Positions 8,803 through 17,186 are shown, counted from the stretch's first letter. The stretch is DNA of 64,000 nucleotides from Actinoplanes sp. L3-i22 (GCF_019704555.1 NZ_AP024745.1:2724001-2788000); one strand, 5' to 3'. A program made the numbers and translations. The notes: generated by a model not told the origin, from the sequence alone.

Positions 8803-11046
8803 CTGGACAACGTTGATCCCTTCATCGGCACCGCGGCGACCGACCTGCCTCGCGCACACGGTCTGGCCGCCACTTGGTGGTGGCCCAAGCCGCAGGTGGG
8901 TAACACCCACCCCGGCGCGACCTCGCCCCTGGGCATGGTCTCCGCCTGCGCCTACTCAGGCGCCTACCCCACCGGTTACGGCCGGTACGCGAAGAACACC
9001 GAGGGCGTGCCCGAGGAGATGTTCGAGCGGACCGAGGCCTCCGGCTTCACCCACTTCCAGCAGTCCGGGACGGGGGCGATCCGCAAGTACTACAACTACG
9101 TGCGGGTCACCCCGATGGTCCAGCCGCTGGACGATCTCGGCCAGTCCTGGGCACTGCACGACGAACGTGCCGAGCCCGGGTACTACGCCGCGAACCTCGA
9201 CACCGGGGTGCGTTGTGAGATCACCGTGGGGGAGAAGGTCGCCGTCCACCGGTACACCTTCCCGGACCATCACAGCGCCCGGGTCGTCATCGACCTGTCG
9301 TGCGGTGGCCTCGCGATAGATCTGGGCCGCACGGTTCCGCTGCGTGCCCAGGTGGAGAGCATGGGCCACGGCACCGCGCAGGGCACCGTGGTGATGGAGG
9401 GCGTGCCGCTCTCCGTGCACCTGGAGGCGGACACCCCGGGCTGGCGGCAGATGCTCTGGTACGACCGGCGCCTGATCCCGGGCGGCACCCGGCTCGACTT
9501 CGACAGCATCCGGCACACCACGCTGCGCCCGTTCGGCCTGCTGTTCATGGGCTCGGCCCGGGCCGGGCAGACCATCGAGGTCCGGATGGGCTTCTCGCTG
9601 CGCGGCTGCGAGCAGGCCAAGCAGAACCTGCACCGGGAGTGCGGCACGTCCGAGCCGGCCTTCGAGAAGGTCCGGGCCGGCACCAAGCACCGGTGGCGCG
9701 ACCACATCGACCGGGTGCAGGTCGAGGGCGGCACGCCGGCCCGGCGCACGGTGATGTCGACCGCGCTCTACCACTCGCTGATCAAGCCGTGCTTCGCCGA
9801 CGACGAGAGTCCGTTCTGGCCGAACTCCGGGGCGTACGCGTTCGACATCTGCACCATGTGGGACATCTACAAGACGCAGATCCCGCTGCTGCAGGCGATC
9901 GCCCCGGACCGGGCCATGGACCTGCTCGAGTCGCTGATCCGGGTCTGCGAGGAGGAGGGCAACTTCCCGATCGGGTACCGGATGGCCCGCGGCGCCGACC
10001 GGTTCTTCCGGCAGGCCTCGGCGCTGGCGCACACCGCGATCGCGGACGCGCACGCGCTCGGCCGGTCCGGCGTGGACTGGGGCTGGGCGCTCGTGCACAT
10101 GGTCGACGACCTGCGCCGGATGTACGGCGAGGACTTCTTCGAGCACGGCCTGGTGCACCCGATCACGCACACGCTGGACCTCGCGTACGCGCACCACGCC
10201 ACCGCCAAGGTGGCCCGCGCGCTCAACGACCGCAAGCTCGCCGACGACCTGGAGCGCCGCAGCCACCAGTGGGTGAACGCGTTCGACCCGTCCACCGGCC
10301 TGCTGCGCGACTCGGAGTTCTACGAGGGTGGCAAGTGGAACTACTCGTTCCGGCTGCTGCACGACATGGCGGCCCGGATCGAGCTGTCCGGCGGGGACAA
10401 GGGCTTCATCGACAAACTGGACCGATTCTTCGGCTATGGCGCCGAACCGGTCAAACAGCCGGGAATCAGTCCGCAACCGGCGGAGATGGCGCTCGGCTAC
10501 GCCCTGAACCGCTTCGAGGGCCTGAACAACGAGCCGGACATGGAGGCTCCCTGGGCCTACCACTACGCCGGCCGGCCCGACCGCACCGCCGAGATCGTGC
10601 ACGCGGCGCTCACCTGGCAGTTCGGCACGGGTCCCGGCGGCCTGCCGGGCAACGACGACTCGGGTGGCCTGAGCGCCTGGTACGTCTGGGCGTCCCTGGG
10701 CCTGTTCCCGGTCGCCGGGCAGAGCCTCTTCCTGGTGAACGCGCCCGCTTTCGCCCGCTCGGCGCTGCAGGTCGGCGACGAGGAGTTCATCATCGAGACC
10801 AGCGGGCACCGCGAGACGCCGATCGGTGTCGACGGTCTCGACCGTGACCCGCCGCCCCAGTACGTTCAATCCGCCACCCTCAACGGCAAACCGCTGCACT
10901 CGGCGCACCTCTCCGCGACCGACGTGCACCGCGGGGGCCGGCTGCACCTCAAGCTCGGTCCCGAACCATCGACGTGGGGACACGGGATCCGCCCGCCGTC
11001 CCACTCCTTCACCCTCTCCACACCCCCTGCGACATCGAAGGAATGA
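8803..11046 (+). CDS. GH92 family glycosidase (alpha-mannosidase-like), apparent non-ATG start
   Basis: The protein matches glycoside hydrolase family 92, calcium-dependent exo-alpha-mannosidases. It has the N-terminal VDPFIGT block, GNTHPGATSPLGMV, the TMWDIYKTQIP motif, and the C-terminal GLPGNDDSGGLSAWYVW and GLFPVAGQ blocks. VDPFIGT is encoded at 8812-8832, but no ATG, GTG or TTG exists in frame between the stop TAG 8788-8790 and GTG 8896. CTG 8803 (or ATC 8800) therefore seems to be the start; GTG 8896 would remove the conserved block. A TAGAGT box at 8788-8793 makes a leaderless start plausible. There is no signal peptide, so it is cytosolic, and it overlaps the next gene's ATGA. Confidence 0.8.
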   Translation: MDNVDPFIGTAATDLPRAHGLAATWWWPKPQVGNTHPGATSPLGMVSACAYSGAYPTGYGRYAKNTEGVPEEMFERTEASGFTHFQQSGTGAIRKYYNYVRVTPMVQPLDDLGQSWALHDERAEPGYYAANLDTGVRCEITVGEKVAVHRYTFPDHHSARVVIDLSCGGLAIDLGRTVPLRAQVESMGHGTAQGTVVMEGVPLSVHLEADTPGWRQMLWYDRRLIPGGTRLDFDSIRHTTLRPFGLLFMGSARAGQTIEVRMGFSLRGCEQAKQNLHRECGTSEPAFEKVRAGTKHRWRDHIDRVQVEGGTPARRTVMSTALYHSLIKPCFADDESPFWPNSGAYAFDICTMWDIYKTQIPLLQAIAPDRAMDLLESLIRVCEEEGNFPIGYRMARGADRFFRQASALAHTAIADAHALGRSGVDWGWALVHMVDDLRRMYGEDFFEHGLVHPITHTLDLAYAHHATAKVARALNDRKLADDLERRSHQWVNAFDPSTGLLRDSEFYEGGKWNYSFRLLHDMAARIELSGGDKGFIDKLDRFFGYGAEPVKQPGISPQPAEMALGYALNRFEGLNNEPDMEAPWAYHYAGRPDRTAEIVHAALTWQFGTGPGGLPGNDDSGGLSAWYVWASLGLFPVAGQSLFLVNAPAFARSALQVGDEEFIIETSGHRETPIGVDGLDRDPPPQYVQSATLNGKPLHSAHLSATDVHRGGRLHLKLGPEPSTWGHGIRPPSHSFTLSTPPATSKE

Positions 11047-11048
11047 CC

Positions 11049-12293
11049 ATGAGCCGTCCTACACGGAGACTCGTGATCGCGGTCCGCGCCGACCCGGTTA
11101 TCTGCGGACACTCAGGTGAGGCCCGCAACCTCGCCGAAGTCGCCCTGCTCAGGGGCTTCGACGACGTGCGCCTGCTCACCTGGCCGATCCCCACGCTGCA
11201 GGCGGCCGGCCTGCCGCTGAAGCCGCTGGACCGGTTGTTGCCGTACAGCGAAGGAATCACCGTCGAACGCCCGGAGGCGGTCGGCGACTACCGCGTGCCG
11301 GACGGCCGGCATCTGGCCGGCCTCACCGGCCGCCTCGTCGAGCTGCTCAGCGACGGCGTCCCGACCGTGTGCCTGTCGATGTACCTGGTCCCGCACACCC
11401 AGGTGATCAACGACGCGGTCAACTCGGCCCGCGCCGCCGGGTTCAACCCGCAGGTCCACACGATCGCCAAGGCGGTCGGCTCGGACGTCACCAACGTGAT
11501 CCGCTCGTGCCTGCGGGAGGGCCGGGTCGGCGCCGCCACCGTCCTGATGACCACGTTCCTGGCCAGCGACGAGGTGGTCGCGGTCTCGGAGTACACCAAG
11601 GACGAGATCATCGCGTCGGCCGAGGAGGTCGACCGGCACTGCGGCACGACCTTCGCCGAGCAGTGCCGGGCGCGGGTCGCGGTGAGCTACCCGCCGATCG
11701 ACTCGTCGGCGTTCCTCGACCTGGACGACGACACCATCGACGCGGCGCTGCAGAAGCGCGGCCTCGAACGCGGGAAGTACATCCTCTTCCTGTCCCGGGT
11801 GGCCCGGGCCAAGGGCATCTACGACCTGGTCATCGCGTACGGCCAGATGCGTTGCCGGGACGACGTCCCGCTGGTCATCGCCGGCAACGGCCCCGCGCTG
11901 GAGCACGTGCGGGCGATGGCCAAGGAGGACGAGCGGATCATCTTCCTGAACGATGTGGACGACGACGAGAAGCCGCTGCTGATGGCCGGGTGCGCGGCCT
12001 ACGCGCTGCCGACCAAGCCGGAGCCGGACTTCGTCGAGACGTTCGGCATCGCGCTGGCCGAGAAGATGCTGGCCGGCGGCGGGCCGATCGTGACGACGCT
12101 GACCGGCGGCACCGGCGAGGCGGTCGGCGACACCGCGATCATCGTCGAGGCCGGCGACATCAACGCCCTGGCCGAGGCACTCGACCGGGTCATCCTCGAC
12201 ATGCCCGAGGCGGAGAAGCGGGTGATGGAGGCGCGGGCCCGCGAGCACGCGATGTCCTTCGACCGGGTCGCCGTCTTCGACGACCTGTTCTGA
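11049..12293 (+). CDS. Glycosyltransferase, GT4-like (GT-B fold)
   Basis: The C-terminal half has a GT4-type domain: YILFLSRVARAKGIYDLVIAYGQM, VIAGNGPALEHV and the ETFGIALAEKMLAGG loop, which binds the nucleotide-sugar donor. The N-terminal half carries SGEARNLAEVALLRGF and VSEYTKDEIIASAEEV. The start is ATG 11049, with GAAGGA 6 nt upstream; an ATG at 11043 overlaps the GH92 stop without room for a ribosome site. Pairing with a GH92 enzyme suggests synthesis or remodelling of a mannose-containing oligosaccharide, but donor and acceptor are not evident. Confidence 0.8.
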   Translation: MSRPTRRLVIAVRADPVICGHSGEARNLAEVALLRGFDDVRLLTWPIPTLQAAGLPLKPLDRLLPYSEGITVERPEAVGDYRVPDGRHLAGLTGRLVELLSDGVPTVCLSMYLVPHTQVINDAVNSARAAGFNPQVHTIAKAVGSDVTNVIRSCLREGRVGAATVLMTTFLASDEVVAVSEYTKDEIIASAEEVDRHCGTTFAEQCRARVAVSYPPIDSSAFLDLDDDTIDAALQKRGLERGKYILFLSRVARAKGIYDLVIAYGQMRCRDDVPLVIAGNGPALEHVRAMAKEDERIIFLNDVDDDEKPLLMAGCAAYALPTKPEPDFVETFGIALAEKMLAGGGPIVTTLTGGTGEAVGDTAIIVEAGDINALAEALDRVILDMPEAEKRVMEARAREHAMSFDRVAVFDDLF

Positions 12294-12302
12294 CCTTTCG
12301 AG

Positions 12303-12329
12303 GAGGGGCGGTGGTCGAGGCCGCCCCTC
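12303..12329. terminator. Hairpin between convergent genes
   Basis: GAGGGGCGG (12303-12311) can pair with CCGCCCCTC (12321-12329) just after the glycosyltransferase stop and overlapping the last codon of the convergent SRPBCC gene. There is no clear T-run, so termination efficiency is uncertain. Confidence 0.5.
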
Positions 12330-12852
12330 ACTCCCTCTTCGCCGTGCTCACCCTGGGCGATTGCGGAGGTACGGCGTTTCCGACGGCTCCCTTGGTGAGC
12401 AGGTCGTCCAGCTTGGCGTAGCCCTCGTTGACGCCCGTCTCCATCCCGCTGCGCAGCCAGGCGTCCCGGCCCTCGAAGCTGTCCACCAGCGACTGCGCGT
12501 GCAGCCGGGTGCGGCCGTCGCCGAGGTCCTCGAAGGTCAGCGTCTCCAGGGCGACCCCCAGGGGTGCGCCCTCGAACGTGAACGTCTGCACGATCCGCTC
12601 CGGGCCGACCTCGTGGAAGCAGCCCCGGAACCCGAACTCCTCCTCGCCGCGCACGGCGGCGTACCGCCACGAGCCGCCGCTCGTCGCGTCCCAGTGGTCG
12701 ATCCGGACGGTCGTCGAGTCCGGCCCGCACCACTGGGCGAACAGTTCCGGGTCGGTGTGCGCCCGGAGCAGCTGCTCCGGCGTACCGGTGAAGTCCCGGG
12801 TGATCCGGATGATCGGCAGGTCCTTGTCCGCCTCGATCTTCGCCTCGCTCAT
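12328..12852 (-). CDS. SRPBCC (AHSA1-like) domain protein
   Basis: The 174-aa protein reads IIRITRDFTGTPEQLLRAHTDPELFAQWCGP, with WDATSGGSWRYAAV, GCFHEVGPERIVQTFTFEG and the closing helix W-x-SGMETGVNEGYAKLDDLL. This is the START-like hydrophobic-pocket fold of the activator-of-Hsp90 homologue group (PF08327). Such proteins are routinely encoded next to ArsR-type regulators, as here (5 bp downstream of one), and bind or modify small hydrophobic ligands. The substrate is unknown. Confidence 0.88.
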   Translation of the reverse strand: MSEAKIEADKDLPIIRITRDFTGTPEQLLRAHTDPELFAQWCGPDSTTVRIDHWDATSGGSWRYAAVRGEEEFGFRGCFHEVGPERIVQTFTFEGAPLGVALETLTFEDLGDGRTRLHAQSLVDSFEGRDAWLRSGMETGVNEGYAKLDDLLTKGAVGNAVPPQSPRVSTAKRE

Positions 12853-12857
12853 GGTCC

Positions 12858-13208
12858 TCAGCTCCTCTGCTCGTTCGGTTCTCCGGTGTCCCGCATGGTC
12901 CGCAGCACCGCGTCCAGGCGCTGGTAGCGCTCCTCGGCGCGGCGCCGGTACTGCTCGATCCAGCCACCGACCTCGTCGAACACGTCGGGCTCCAGCCGCA
13001 CCGACCGCGGTTGCGGCCCCGGCGGGCGGCTCACCAGGCCGGCCTCCTCGAGCACCTTGAGGTGCTTGTAGATCGCCTGGAGCGACATCCGGTACGGCTC
13101 GGCGAGCTGGTTGACCGTCGCGTCCCCATCGGCCAGCCGGGCCACCATGTCCCGCCGCGTGGGGTCGGCCAGGGCCGCGAACACCCGCGACAACTCATCC
13201 GCCGGCAT
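12858..13208 (-). CDS. ArsR-family winged-helix repressor
   Basis: The 116-aa protein begins ELSRVFAALADPTRRDMVARLADGDATVNQLAEPYRM, with the recognition helix SLQAIYKHLKVLEEAGLV and the wing residues SRPPGPQPRSVRL. There is no metal-binding cysteine motif, so it is of the non-metal subgroup paired with SRPBCC proteins. It is first in a two-gene minus-strand operon. Two TTTCAAC/GTTGAAA-type dyads lie 12-76 bp upstream and are the likely autoregulatory operators. Confidence 0.9.
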   Translation of the reverse strand: MPADELSRVFAALADPTRRDMVARLADGDATVNQLAEPYRMSLQAIYKHLKVLEEAGLVSRPPGPQPRSVRLEPDVFDEVGGWIEQYRRRAEERYQRLDAVLRTMRDTGEPNEQRS

Positions 13209-13219
13209 CGCGTTCCTCG

Positions 13220-13284
13220 TTTCAACTCATCGGTTGAAAGAAACGGTAGGCGGACCGCGCGAGGATGTCAACCAATTCGTTGAA
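13220..13284 (-). promoter_or_regulatory. Paired operator-like dyads upstream of the ArsR gene
   Basis: Two near-identical dyads are visible: TTTCAAC, 6 nt, GTTGAAA (13220-13239), and TCAAC, 6 nt, GTTGAAA (13268-13285). Their centres are about 46 bp apart and they lie just upstream of the repressor start at 13208. This is the expected arrangement for cooperative binding by an ArsR dimer pair. Confidence 0.65.
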
Positions 13285-13292
13285 AGAGCAGG

Positions 13293-13760
13293 TCAATGCT
13301 CGGACAGTACCGCCACCATGGCGGCGCGGGTGGAGACGTCCAGCTTGGCGAAGATCCGTCGCAGATGGGTGGAGACGGTCCACGGGCTGACCGCGAGCTT
13401 GCCGGCGATCGCGCTGGTGGTGAGCCCCATCGCGACCATGTGCGCCACCTCCCGCTCCCGGGTGGTCAGCCGGGACACGCCCTTGTTGCCCTGCGTGCCG
13501 CGGCGGGTGAGCAGGCACCGCACGCCGTCGATCTCCAGGTCGAGCAGCACCTGCCGGTCCGGCGTGTCCCCGGCCGGCGGCTCCTGGCACTGCCGCAGCA
13601 GATGGGCGCCCTCGGCCAGCCGGCGCACCAGGCGGCGCAGCTCGAACTGGATCTCGGACGGCGCCAGCAGCACGAGCTCGGGACTCGGATCCGCCTCTGG
13701 CCCCGCCTTCCCATCAAGTGTTTCGCCGATCGGATCGTCCGTGGTTTCAACGGCAGTCAT
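13293..13760 (-). CDS. LuxR-type HTH transcriptional regulator
   Basis: The C-terminal 65 residues form a GerE/LuxR helix-turn-helix (SRLTTREREVAHMVAMGLTT, then SAIAGKLAVSPWTVSTHLRR, then IFAKLDVSTRAAMVAVL). The 90-residue N-terminus has no receiver aspartate cluster and is not recognised, so it may be a short sensory or dimerisation region. The start at 13760 (MTAVETTDD) has a GA-rich stretch upstream (GTGAGGGGGT). The frame stays open further upstream, but that part has the composition of non-coding DNA. It is divergent from the rpoN-like gene, with 233 bp between starts. Confidence 0.8.
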   Translation of the reverse strand: MTAVETTDDPIGETLDGKAGPEADPSPELVLLAPSEIQFELRRLVRRLAEGAHLLRQCQEPPAGDTPDRQVLLDLEIDGVRCLLTRRGTQGNKGVSRLTTREREVAHMVAMGLTTSAIAGKLAVSPWTVSTHLRRIFAKLDVSTRAAMVAVLSEH

Positions 13761-13993
13761 CTGGGTATACCCCCTCACCTGGCGAGCCGGATAGGAGCGG
13801 CGGAGCGGGACGGAGCCCGTGCCCGCAGCGTATTCCCGGTACGCCCCAGGGGTGTCGCACGATCGAGCGACCCTTGTCAGCGCTCCCCTCATGTGGGTGC
13901 CCTTGACGGGCGACCTCGTCACGGGCAGCACCGCCGCGGACGCCGCCACGGGTGACTGTCCGGAGTCGTCCGGCGCGCCGAGACTGCCGGTAC

Positions 13994-15307
13994 ATGACCA
14001 CTCTGACGACCACCCTCAGTCCGTCCCTGCATGCCGAGCACCGCGTCACGCACGCCCTGGTCGAGTACTCCGAGCTGCTGATATGTCCGCTGGACGAGAT
14101 CCAGCGGCGGGTCGCGCGGGAGCTGGAGCGCAACCCCGCCCTGGACGCCCCGGACCCGGGAGGGCCCGCGCGCGGCGGCCGGAGCCCGGTGACCGCCGCC
14201 GGCGGGGCCCGTCCGCCCGGCCCGGCAAGTGACCGGTATCTGTCAATGGACGTGGTTGATCCGGGATCGGTCGCCGACGCCGTCGTACTGACCGACGCCG
14301 CCGCGCGCCTCGACGAGCCGGACCGGGCGCTGGCCGCCTGGATCCTCGGCGATCTCGACTCGCGCGGGTTCCTGGAGGGCGGCGCCGCCGGGGTGGCCGA
14401 CCGGCTGGGCCTCCCGGCGGAACGGGTCACCCGGGTCGTCGAGGCGCTGCGCGCGGCCGGCCCGCCCGGGCTGTGCGCCGCCGACGCCGTCGAATGCCTG
14501 CTGCTGCAGCTGGCCCGGTACGAGCGGGCCGGGCAGGCGCCGCCGCTGGCCCGGCGGCTCATCCGCGAGCACCTGGCCGACCTGGGCGGCGACTCGGTCC
14601 GGCGGCTGGCCGCCACGGTCGGCGCCCCGGTGCCGGAGGTGCGGGCGGCGCGGGACTTCATCCGGACCCGGCTGCGGCCGTGGGCGGCCCTCGACGACCC
14701 GGCGCCCGCGGTGACCGTGGCCGCCACCGACCTGGTGGTGCGGTTCGCCGGCGACGGCACCGACGAGCTCGAGGTGGAGATCGTCGGCGATCCGGCGAGC
14801 CGGCTGCGCGTCGACCCGCTCTGGGCCCGGCTGGCCGAGGGGCCGGTGCTGCCCGCGCCGCAACGCCGGACCGTGCGCGAGCACGCCCGGCAGGCCCGGT
14901 CGTTCCTGGCCGCGCTGCAGGAGCGCGCCGACACCCTGCGGCGCATCGCCGGGTACGCCGCCGGGCGACAGCGCCGCTACCTGCGCGAGGGCGCCGCCGC
15001 ACACCTGCCGCTGACCCGGGCCGAGGTGGCCGACGCCCTGAATCTGCACGAGTCCACGGTGAGCCGGGCGGTGAGCGGCAAGCGACTGCGACTGCCGGAC
15101 GGCCGGGTCGTGCCGTTCAGCGCGCTGTTCGGCGCGACCGGGTCGGTGCACACCGTCCTGAAAGCGGTGATCGCCGCCGAGCAGCGCCCGCTCTCCGACG
15201 CCGATCTCGCCGCTGAGCTGCACCGGCGCGGCCATCCGGTGGCCCGCCGCACGGTCGCCAAGTACCGGCGGGAACTGGGCATCCCGGCCCACGGCCGCCG
15301 AAGCTGA
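13994..15307 (+). CDS. rpoN: RNA polymerase sigma-54 factor (RpoN homologue)
   Basis: All sigma-54 regions are recognisable in 437 aa. Region I resembles the activator-interacting domain (SELLICPLDEIQRRVAREL, then ERNPAL) although it is glutamine-poor. The core-binding domain has LAAWILGDLDSRGFLEGG and PPGLCAADAVECLLLQLARY. The DNA-binding HTH has LTRAEVADALNLHESTVSRA, then VSGKRLRLPDGRVV. The RpoN box is ARRTVAKYRR at 417-426, against ARRTVAKYRE in the classical protein. Sigma-54 directs polymerase to -24/-12 promoters and needs an AAA+ activator. A perfect -24/-12 site lies 82 bp downstream and a GAFTGA activator is encoded at 23.3-24.7 kb. The ATG at 13994 is chosen because region I begins there; GTG 13952 is in frame upstream. 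Sigma-54 is generally considered missing from Actinobacteria, which makes this gene unusual. Confidence 0.92.
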   Translation: MTTLTTTLSPSLHAEHRVTHALVEYSELLICPLDEIQRRVARELERNPALDAPDPGGPARGGRSPVTAAGGARPPGPASDRYLSMDVVDPGSVADAVVLTDAAARLDEPDRALAAWILGDLDSRGFLEGGAAGVADRLGLPAERVTRVVEALRAAGPPGLCAADAVECLLLQLARYERAGQAPPLARRLIREHLADLGGDSVRRLAATVGAPVPEVRAARDFIRTRLRPWAALDDPAPAVTVAATDLVVRFAGDGTDELEVEIVGDPASRLRVDPLWARLAEGPVLPAPQRRTVREHARQARSFLAALQERADTLRRIAGYAAGRQRRYLREGAAAHLPLTRAEVADALNLHESTVSRAVSGKRLRLPDGRVVPFSALFGATGSVHTVLKAVIAAEQRPLSDADLAAELHRRGHPVARRTVAKYRRELGIPAHGRRS

Positions 15308-15388
15308 CTTCGCCGGCGGCCGCCGCGGCACGAAGCGCGGTTCGCGTCCCGGCGCCCGCGACCGGCCCGTCACCAGGCCCGCACCGGC

Positions 15389-15404
15389 TGGCACGGAACT
15401 TGCC
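15389..15404 (+). promoter_or_regulatory. Sigma-54 (-24/-12) promoter
   Basis: TGGCACG (15389-15395), 4 nt, TTGCC (15400-15404) matches the sigma-54 consensus TGGCACG-N4-TTGCW at every invariant position, with the GG and GC dinucleotides 10 nt apart. Transcription would start near 15415, giving a 37-nt leader with GAGGAG 7 nt before ATG 15452. A small dyad CGAA-N6-TTCG at 15331-15344 is a possible activator site; no stronger upstream site was obvious. Confidence 0.85.
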
Positions 15405-15451
15405 ACGGAGTGGCGAGAGACATCCACCCCGCACAGGCGAGGAGACCGCCG

Positions 15452-16222
15452 ATGCACAACCTGGACCGCACACTCTTCGAGACCGGTGCGCAGGAGACCG
15501 GTGAGTACGAGTCGGAGCAAGAGGACTTCTTCGGCATCCTCGGATCGATGCTCAAGGGCGAGAGCGCCCCGACGGGCGAGTACGAGTACGGCTACGAGAG
15601 CGAGGACGAGGGGGAGCTCGAGTCGGCCGCCCGGCTGCTGGAGGTTCGTGACGAGGCCGAACTGGACCGCTTCCTCGGAGATCTGTTCAACCGCGCGGTG
15701 GGCGCGGCCAAGAGCGCGGCGGGCGCGGCCCGCAACTTCGCCGGCTCGCCGACCGGGAAGGCGCTCGGCGGCATCGTCAAGAAGGCGACCAAGGAAGCCC
15801 TGCCGGTGATCGGTGGTGGCATCGGTGGCTGGCTGTCGCCGGACTACGCCGGCGCCGGCACCCGGGCCGGCACGGCCATCGGCGACCTGCTCGGGCTGGA
15901 GCTCGAGGGACTGTCGAACGAGGACCGCGAGTTCGAGACCGCGCGCGCCCTGATCCGGTTCGCGCAGGCCGCCTGCCGCAACGCGGCGCAGGCCCCGCCC
16001 GGCGCGCAGCCCCGCGAGGTCGCCCACAAGGCCGCGGTCGCCGCCGCCCGTCAGCACGCTCCCGGCCTGCTGGCGAACGCTCCCGCCACCGCTGGCTCGA
16101 CCACCTCCACCCCCACTGCCGCCAACGGCGGCCGCCCGGCGCAGCCCGGCGCGAAACGATCGGCGGCCCGCTCCGGGCGCTGGATCCGGCAAGGCAACTC
16201 GATCCTGATCCTCGAGAACTGA
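15452..16222 (+). CDS. Unknown acidic/helical protein, paralogue 1 of the sigma-54 operon
   Basis: First gene behind the -24/-12 promoter, 256 aa. The N-terminus is rich in Glu and Tyr (GEYESEQEDFF, GEYEYGYESEDEGELESAA). A Gly/Ala hydrophobic middle follows (ALPVIGGGIGGWLSP), then a helical segment ending EFETARALIRFAQAACRNAA...AARQHAPGLL. A low-complexity linker leads to the C-terminal tag SGRWIRQGNSILIL. The same order of blocks is seen in the next gene. I do not recognise a characterised family; similar Glu-rich proteins with an RW-x-R-x-G-x-x-I tail are known to me only as hypotheticals. There is no signal peptide. GAGGAG at 15439-15444 sets the start. Confidence 0.8.
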   Translation: MHNLDRTLFETGAQETGEYESEQEDFFGILGSMLKGESAPTGEYEYGYESEDEGELESAARLLEVRDEAELDRFLGDLFNRAVGAAKSAAGAARNFAGSPTGKALGGIVKKATKEALPVIGGGIGGWLSPDYAGAGTRAGTAIGDLLGLELEGLSNEDREFETARALIRFAQAACRNAAQAPPGAQPREVAHKAAVAAARQHAPGLLANAPATAGSTTSTPTAANGGRPAQPGAKRSAARSGRWIRQGNSILILEN

Positions 16223-16236
16223 AAGGCGAGAAGACC

Positions 16237-17184
16237 ATGACCACGTACGAGACGAGCAGCGAGTGGGAGACGCCGGAGCTGGAGTTCGGCGAGGCCGAGG
16301 GGGAGTCCCAGTACGAGTCGGAGAGTCAGTCCGAGGGCTTCCTGGGCGGCCTGCTGAGCTCGGTGCTGGGCGGTGAGATGGCCGAGTCGGAGAGCCCGCT
16401 CTCCGAGATCCAGGAGATGGAGGCGGCCAACGCGCTGCTGGAGACGCAGAGCGAGGAGGAGCTGGAGCAGTTCCTGGGCAGCCTGGTCAAGAAGGTCGCC
16501 TCGGGCGTCGGCGGCTTCCTGCGCTCGGGCACCGGCCAGGCGCTGACCGGCGCGCTCAAGAACGTCGCGAAGAAGGCGCTGCCGATGGTCGGCGGGGCGC
16601 TCGGCTCGTTCGTCGCCCCCGGCGTCGGCACCGCGATCGGCTCGAAGCTCGGCGGCCTGGCCTCGAACCTGTTCGAGACCGAGTTCGAGAACATGAGCGA
16701 GCAGGAGGCCGAGTTCGAGGCCGCCCGCCGGTACGTGCGCTTCGCCAGCTCCGCCGCCGCGAACGCCGCCAAGGCCCCGCGCAACGCACCGCCGCAGGCC
16801 GTGGCCCGGGCCGCCGTGGTCACCGCGGCCCGCAAACACGCGCCCGGCCTGGTGCGGGGCACGCCCTACCAGTCCGCCCAGTCCGCCCAGTCGTCGCGGC
16901 AGTCCGGCAGCGGCTCGGCGCGGCGGTCCGGCGGCCAGGGCGGGCAGGGCGGCCAGAGCGGACGGGGCCACGGCGGCCGGCGGCGCTCGACCAGCTCGAC
17001 TAGTTCGGCCTACGGCTACTCGGTGGAGGGCCCGTCCTTCGTCTTCGACGACGGTTACCAGTCCGGCGACGACGGCTACGGCGAGGACCAGGGTTACTAC
17101 GACGAGCCGGTGCGTCGCCGCCGCCGGGCGCAGAGCGGCCGCTGGGTCCGCCGCGGCCACAAGATCATGATTCTCGGGTCCTGA
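16237..17184 (+). CDS. Unknown acidic/helical protein, paralogue 2 of the sigma-54 operon
   Basis: 315 aa with the block order of its upstream neighbour, 14 bp away. A Glu/Ser-rich N-terminus (EFGEAEGESQYESESQSEG) precedes a glycine-rich amphipathic region (GGFLRSGTGQALTGALKNVA, then KKALPMVGGALGSFVAPGVG). The EFEAARRYVRFASSAAANAA...AARKHAPGLV helix follows. A Gly/Arg/Ser-rich linker (GGQGGQGGQSGRGHGGRRR) and an acidic tyrosine-rich patch lead to SGRWVRRGHKIMIL. The shared helix and tail show duplication and divergence. The glycine-zipper-like centre could insert in membranes or self-assemble; that is inference. AAAGGCGAG precedes the start. Confidence 0.8.
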   Translation: MTTYETSSEWETPELEFGEAEGESQYESESQSEGFLGGLLSSVLGGEMAESESPLSEIQEMEAANALLETQSEEELEQFLGSLVKKVASGVGGFLRSGTGQALTGALKNVAKKALPMVGGALGSFVAPGVGTAIGSKLGGLASNLFETEFENMSEQEAEFEAARRYVRFASSAAANAAKAPRNAPPQAVARAAVVTAARKHAPGLVRGTPYQSAQSAQSSRQSGSGSARRSGGQGGQGGQSGRGHGGRRRSTSSTSSAYGYSVEGPSFVFDDGYQSGDDGYGEDQGYYDEPVRRRRRAQSGRWVRRGHKIMILGS

Positions 17185-17186
17185 CC

